The position numbers were made by a program, and so were the translations under genes. Below the pieces are notes generated by a model. It was not told the origin of the DNA and did not search any database. It saw only the letters and a program-made list of their open reading frames with translations. From JALHNI01 sp031367405 (lineage in GTDB: Bacteria > Acidobacteriota > Terriglobia > Bryobacterales > Bryobacteraceae), in contig JANLPT010000002.1 of assembly GCA_031367405.1 (NCBI GenBank), positions 1 to 6,119 on the forward strand: a DNA stretch of 6,119 bases. Reading direction: 5' to 3'. This document shows, piece after piece, positions 5,623 through 6,119 of the stretch. The stretch's first letter is position 1. Each line of letters opens with the position of its first letter.

Positions 5623-5646
5623 CCCGAGCTTTTGCTCACCAGAACG

Positions 5647-6119
5647 CTAAGTCACTTGCGCCGGCGCGTGGATCTCTTGCAAGTTCCACACCCGAATCGG
5701 GTCACGTTTGCGCGAAGTGAAAGCTTCCACCGCCGCTTTGGCCCCGCTGATCGTCGTAATGCAGGGGACGCGATGGGTCAGAGACGACCGGCGCAGGGCC
5801 TTTTCGTCGCTGAAACTGATCGCGCTTGACGTCGTGTAAATGATTAACTGGACCTTGCCCGCCTTGAGTAAGTCCACTGCATTCGGCCGGCCTTCATTTA
5901 CTTTGAATACAACCTTCGGTTTCAAGCCCGCTGACTTCAGCACGGCGGCCGTGCCTCGCGTGGCGGCTAACTCGAAGCCTAACTCGGCAAAGCGTTTGCC
6001 GATTTCCACAGCGTCCTGCTTGTGACGATCGCTAACACTCATGAAGATACAGCCGGAAGAGGGCAGGGGAGTGCCGGCACTCAACTGCGCCTTAGCGAAG
6101 GCTTCGCCGAAGTTTGCGC
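5647..6119 (-). CDS. carB: Carbamoyl-phosphate synthase large subunit, C-terminal part (N-terminus beyond window)
   Basis: The last 156 residues of CarB are present; the rest lies beyond the right edge. CarB makes carbamoyl phosphate from bicarbonate, ATP and glutamine-derived ammonia, feeding pyrimidine and arginine synthesis. The visible sequence enters at NFGEAFAKAQLSAGTPLP, the end of the second ATP-grasp half, then gives the MGS-like allosteric domain: GCIFMSVSDRHK, the FAELGFELAATRGTAAVL strand-helix unit, VNEGRPNAVDLLKAGKVQLIIYT, and the terminal RVPCITTISGAKAAVEAF block with the VWNLQEIHA ending typical of CarB C-termini. The TTG near 6084 is not a start; the frame continues upstream through clear CarB sequence. 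No convincing terminator follows its stop before the DUF5678 gene. A decayed copy of its last ~30 codons lies at 3078-3176. Confidence 0.96.
   Translation of the reverse strand, partial: ANFGEAFAKAQLSAGTPLPSSGCIFMSVSDRHKQDAVEIGKRFAELGFELAATRGTAAVLKSAGLKPKVVFKVNEGRPNAVDLLKAGKVQLIIYTTSSAISFSDEKALRRSSLTHRVPCITTISGAKAAVEAFTSRKRDPIRVWNLQEIHAPAQVT

Noticed and set aside
5626..5637. Perfect palindrome GAGC-TTTT-GCTC downstream of carB, as a terminator
   Set aside because: The stem is only 4 bp with no T-tract after it in the carB direction, so it is too weak to call.

Overview
The window reads as chromosomal DNA of a GC-rich, free-living bacterium. The Tat-exported Gfo/Idh/MocA oxidoreductase, the Tat-exported YtcJ-like amidohydrolase and the small protein with a 'LDEMKADEYRYWQSRP' core are all types I associate with soil Acidobacteriota (Solibacter/Bryobacterales-like). 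That assignment is inferred from gene style; there is no marker gene here to prove it.

Layout. (1) 1-819, minus: N-terminal 273 residues of a Gfo/Idh/MocA oxidoreductase with a twin-arginine signal, running off the left edge. (2) 847-1401, plus: a ThiE/TenI-family protein with a TTG start, divergent from (1) across only 27 bp that hold two overlapping -10-like boxes. (3) 3066-1382, minus: a two-gene operon of a RecF/OLD-like AAA ATPase followed, with start and stop codons practically touching, by a DUF4276 protein with Toprim-like acidic motifs. This pair resembles anti-phage ATPase plus nuclease cassettes, and its last gene overlaps the 3' end of the ThiE/TenI gene by 20 bp. (4) 3078-3176, minus: a decayed copy of the 3' end of carB (one-base frameshift and an internal TAG), lying directly upstream of the ATPase and supplying its -10-like box. 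(5) 3258-4970, plus: a complete Tat-exported metal-dependent amidohydrolase, followed by a likely intrinsic terminator. (6) 5068-5271 (plus) and 5294-5602 (minus): two convergent small genes, an orphan hypothetical and a DUF5678 protein with an antitoxin-like N-terminus, separated by a hairpin. (7) 5647-6119, minus: the 3' end of the genuine carB (MGS-like allosteric domain), running off the right edge.

How it fits together. carB and the ThiE/TenI gene look like core metabolism. The two exported enzymes look like scavenging functions. The ATPase/DUF4276 pair, the carB remnant and the two orphan small genes look like accessory material accumulated downstream of carB. The carB tail occurs twice in the same orientation, once intact and once decayed, which suggests an old duplication or insertion at the carB 3' end.

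Most start codons lie 6-9 nt after a recognisable -10-like hexamer and lack a Shine-Dalgarno sequence, so leaderless transcription appears common in this window. The only long stretch without an intact gene would be 3067-3257 (191 bp), which holds the carB remnant and divergent promoter elements. I saw no tRNA, rRNA, CRISPR array, transposase or integrase.
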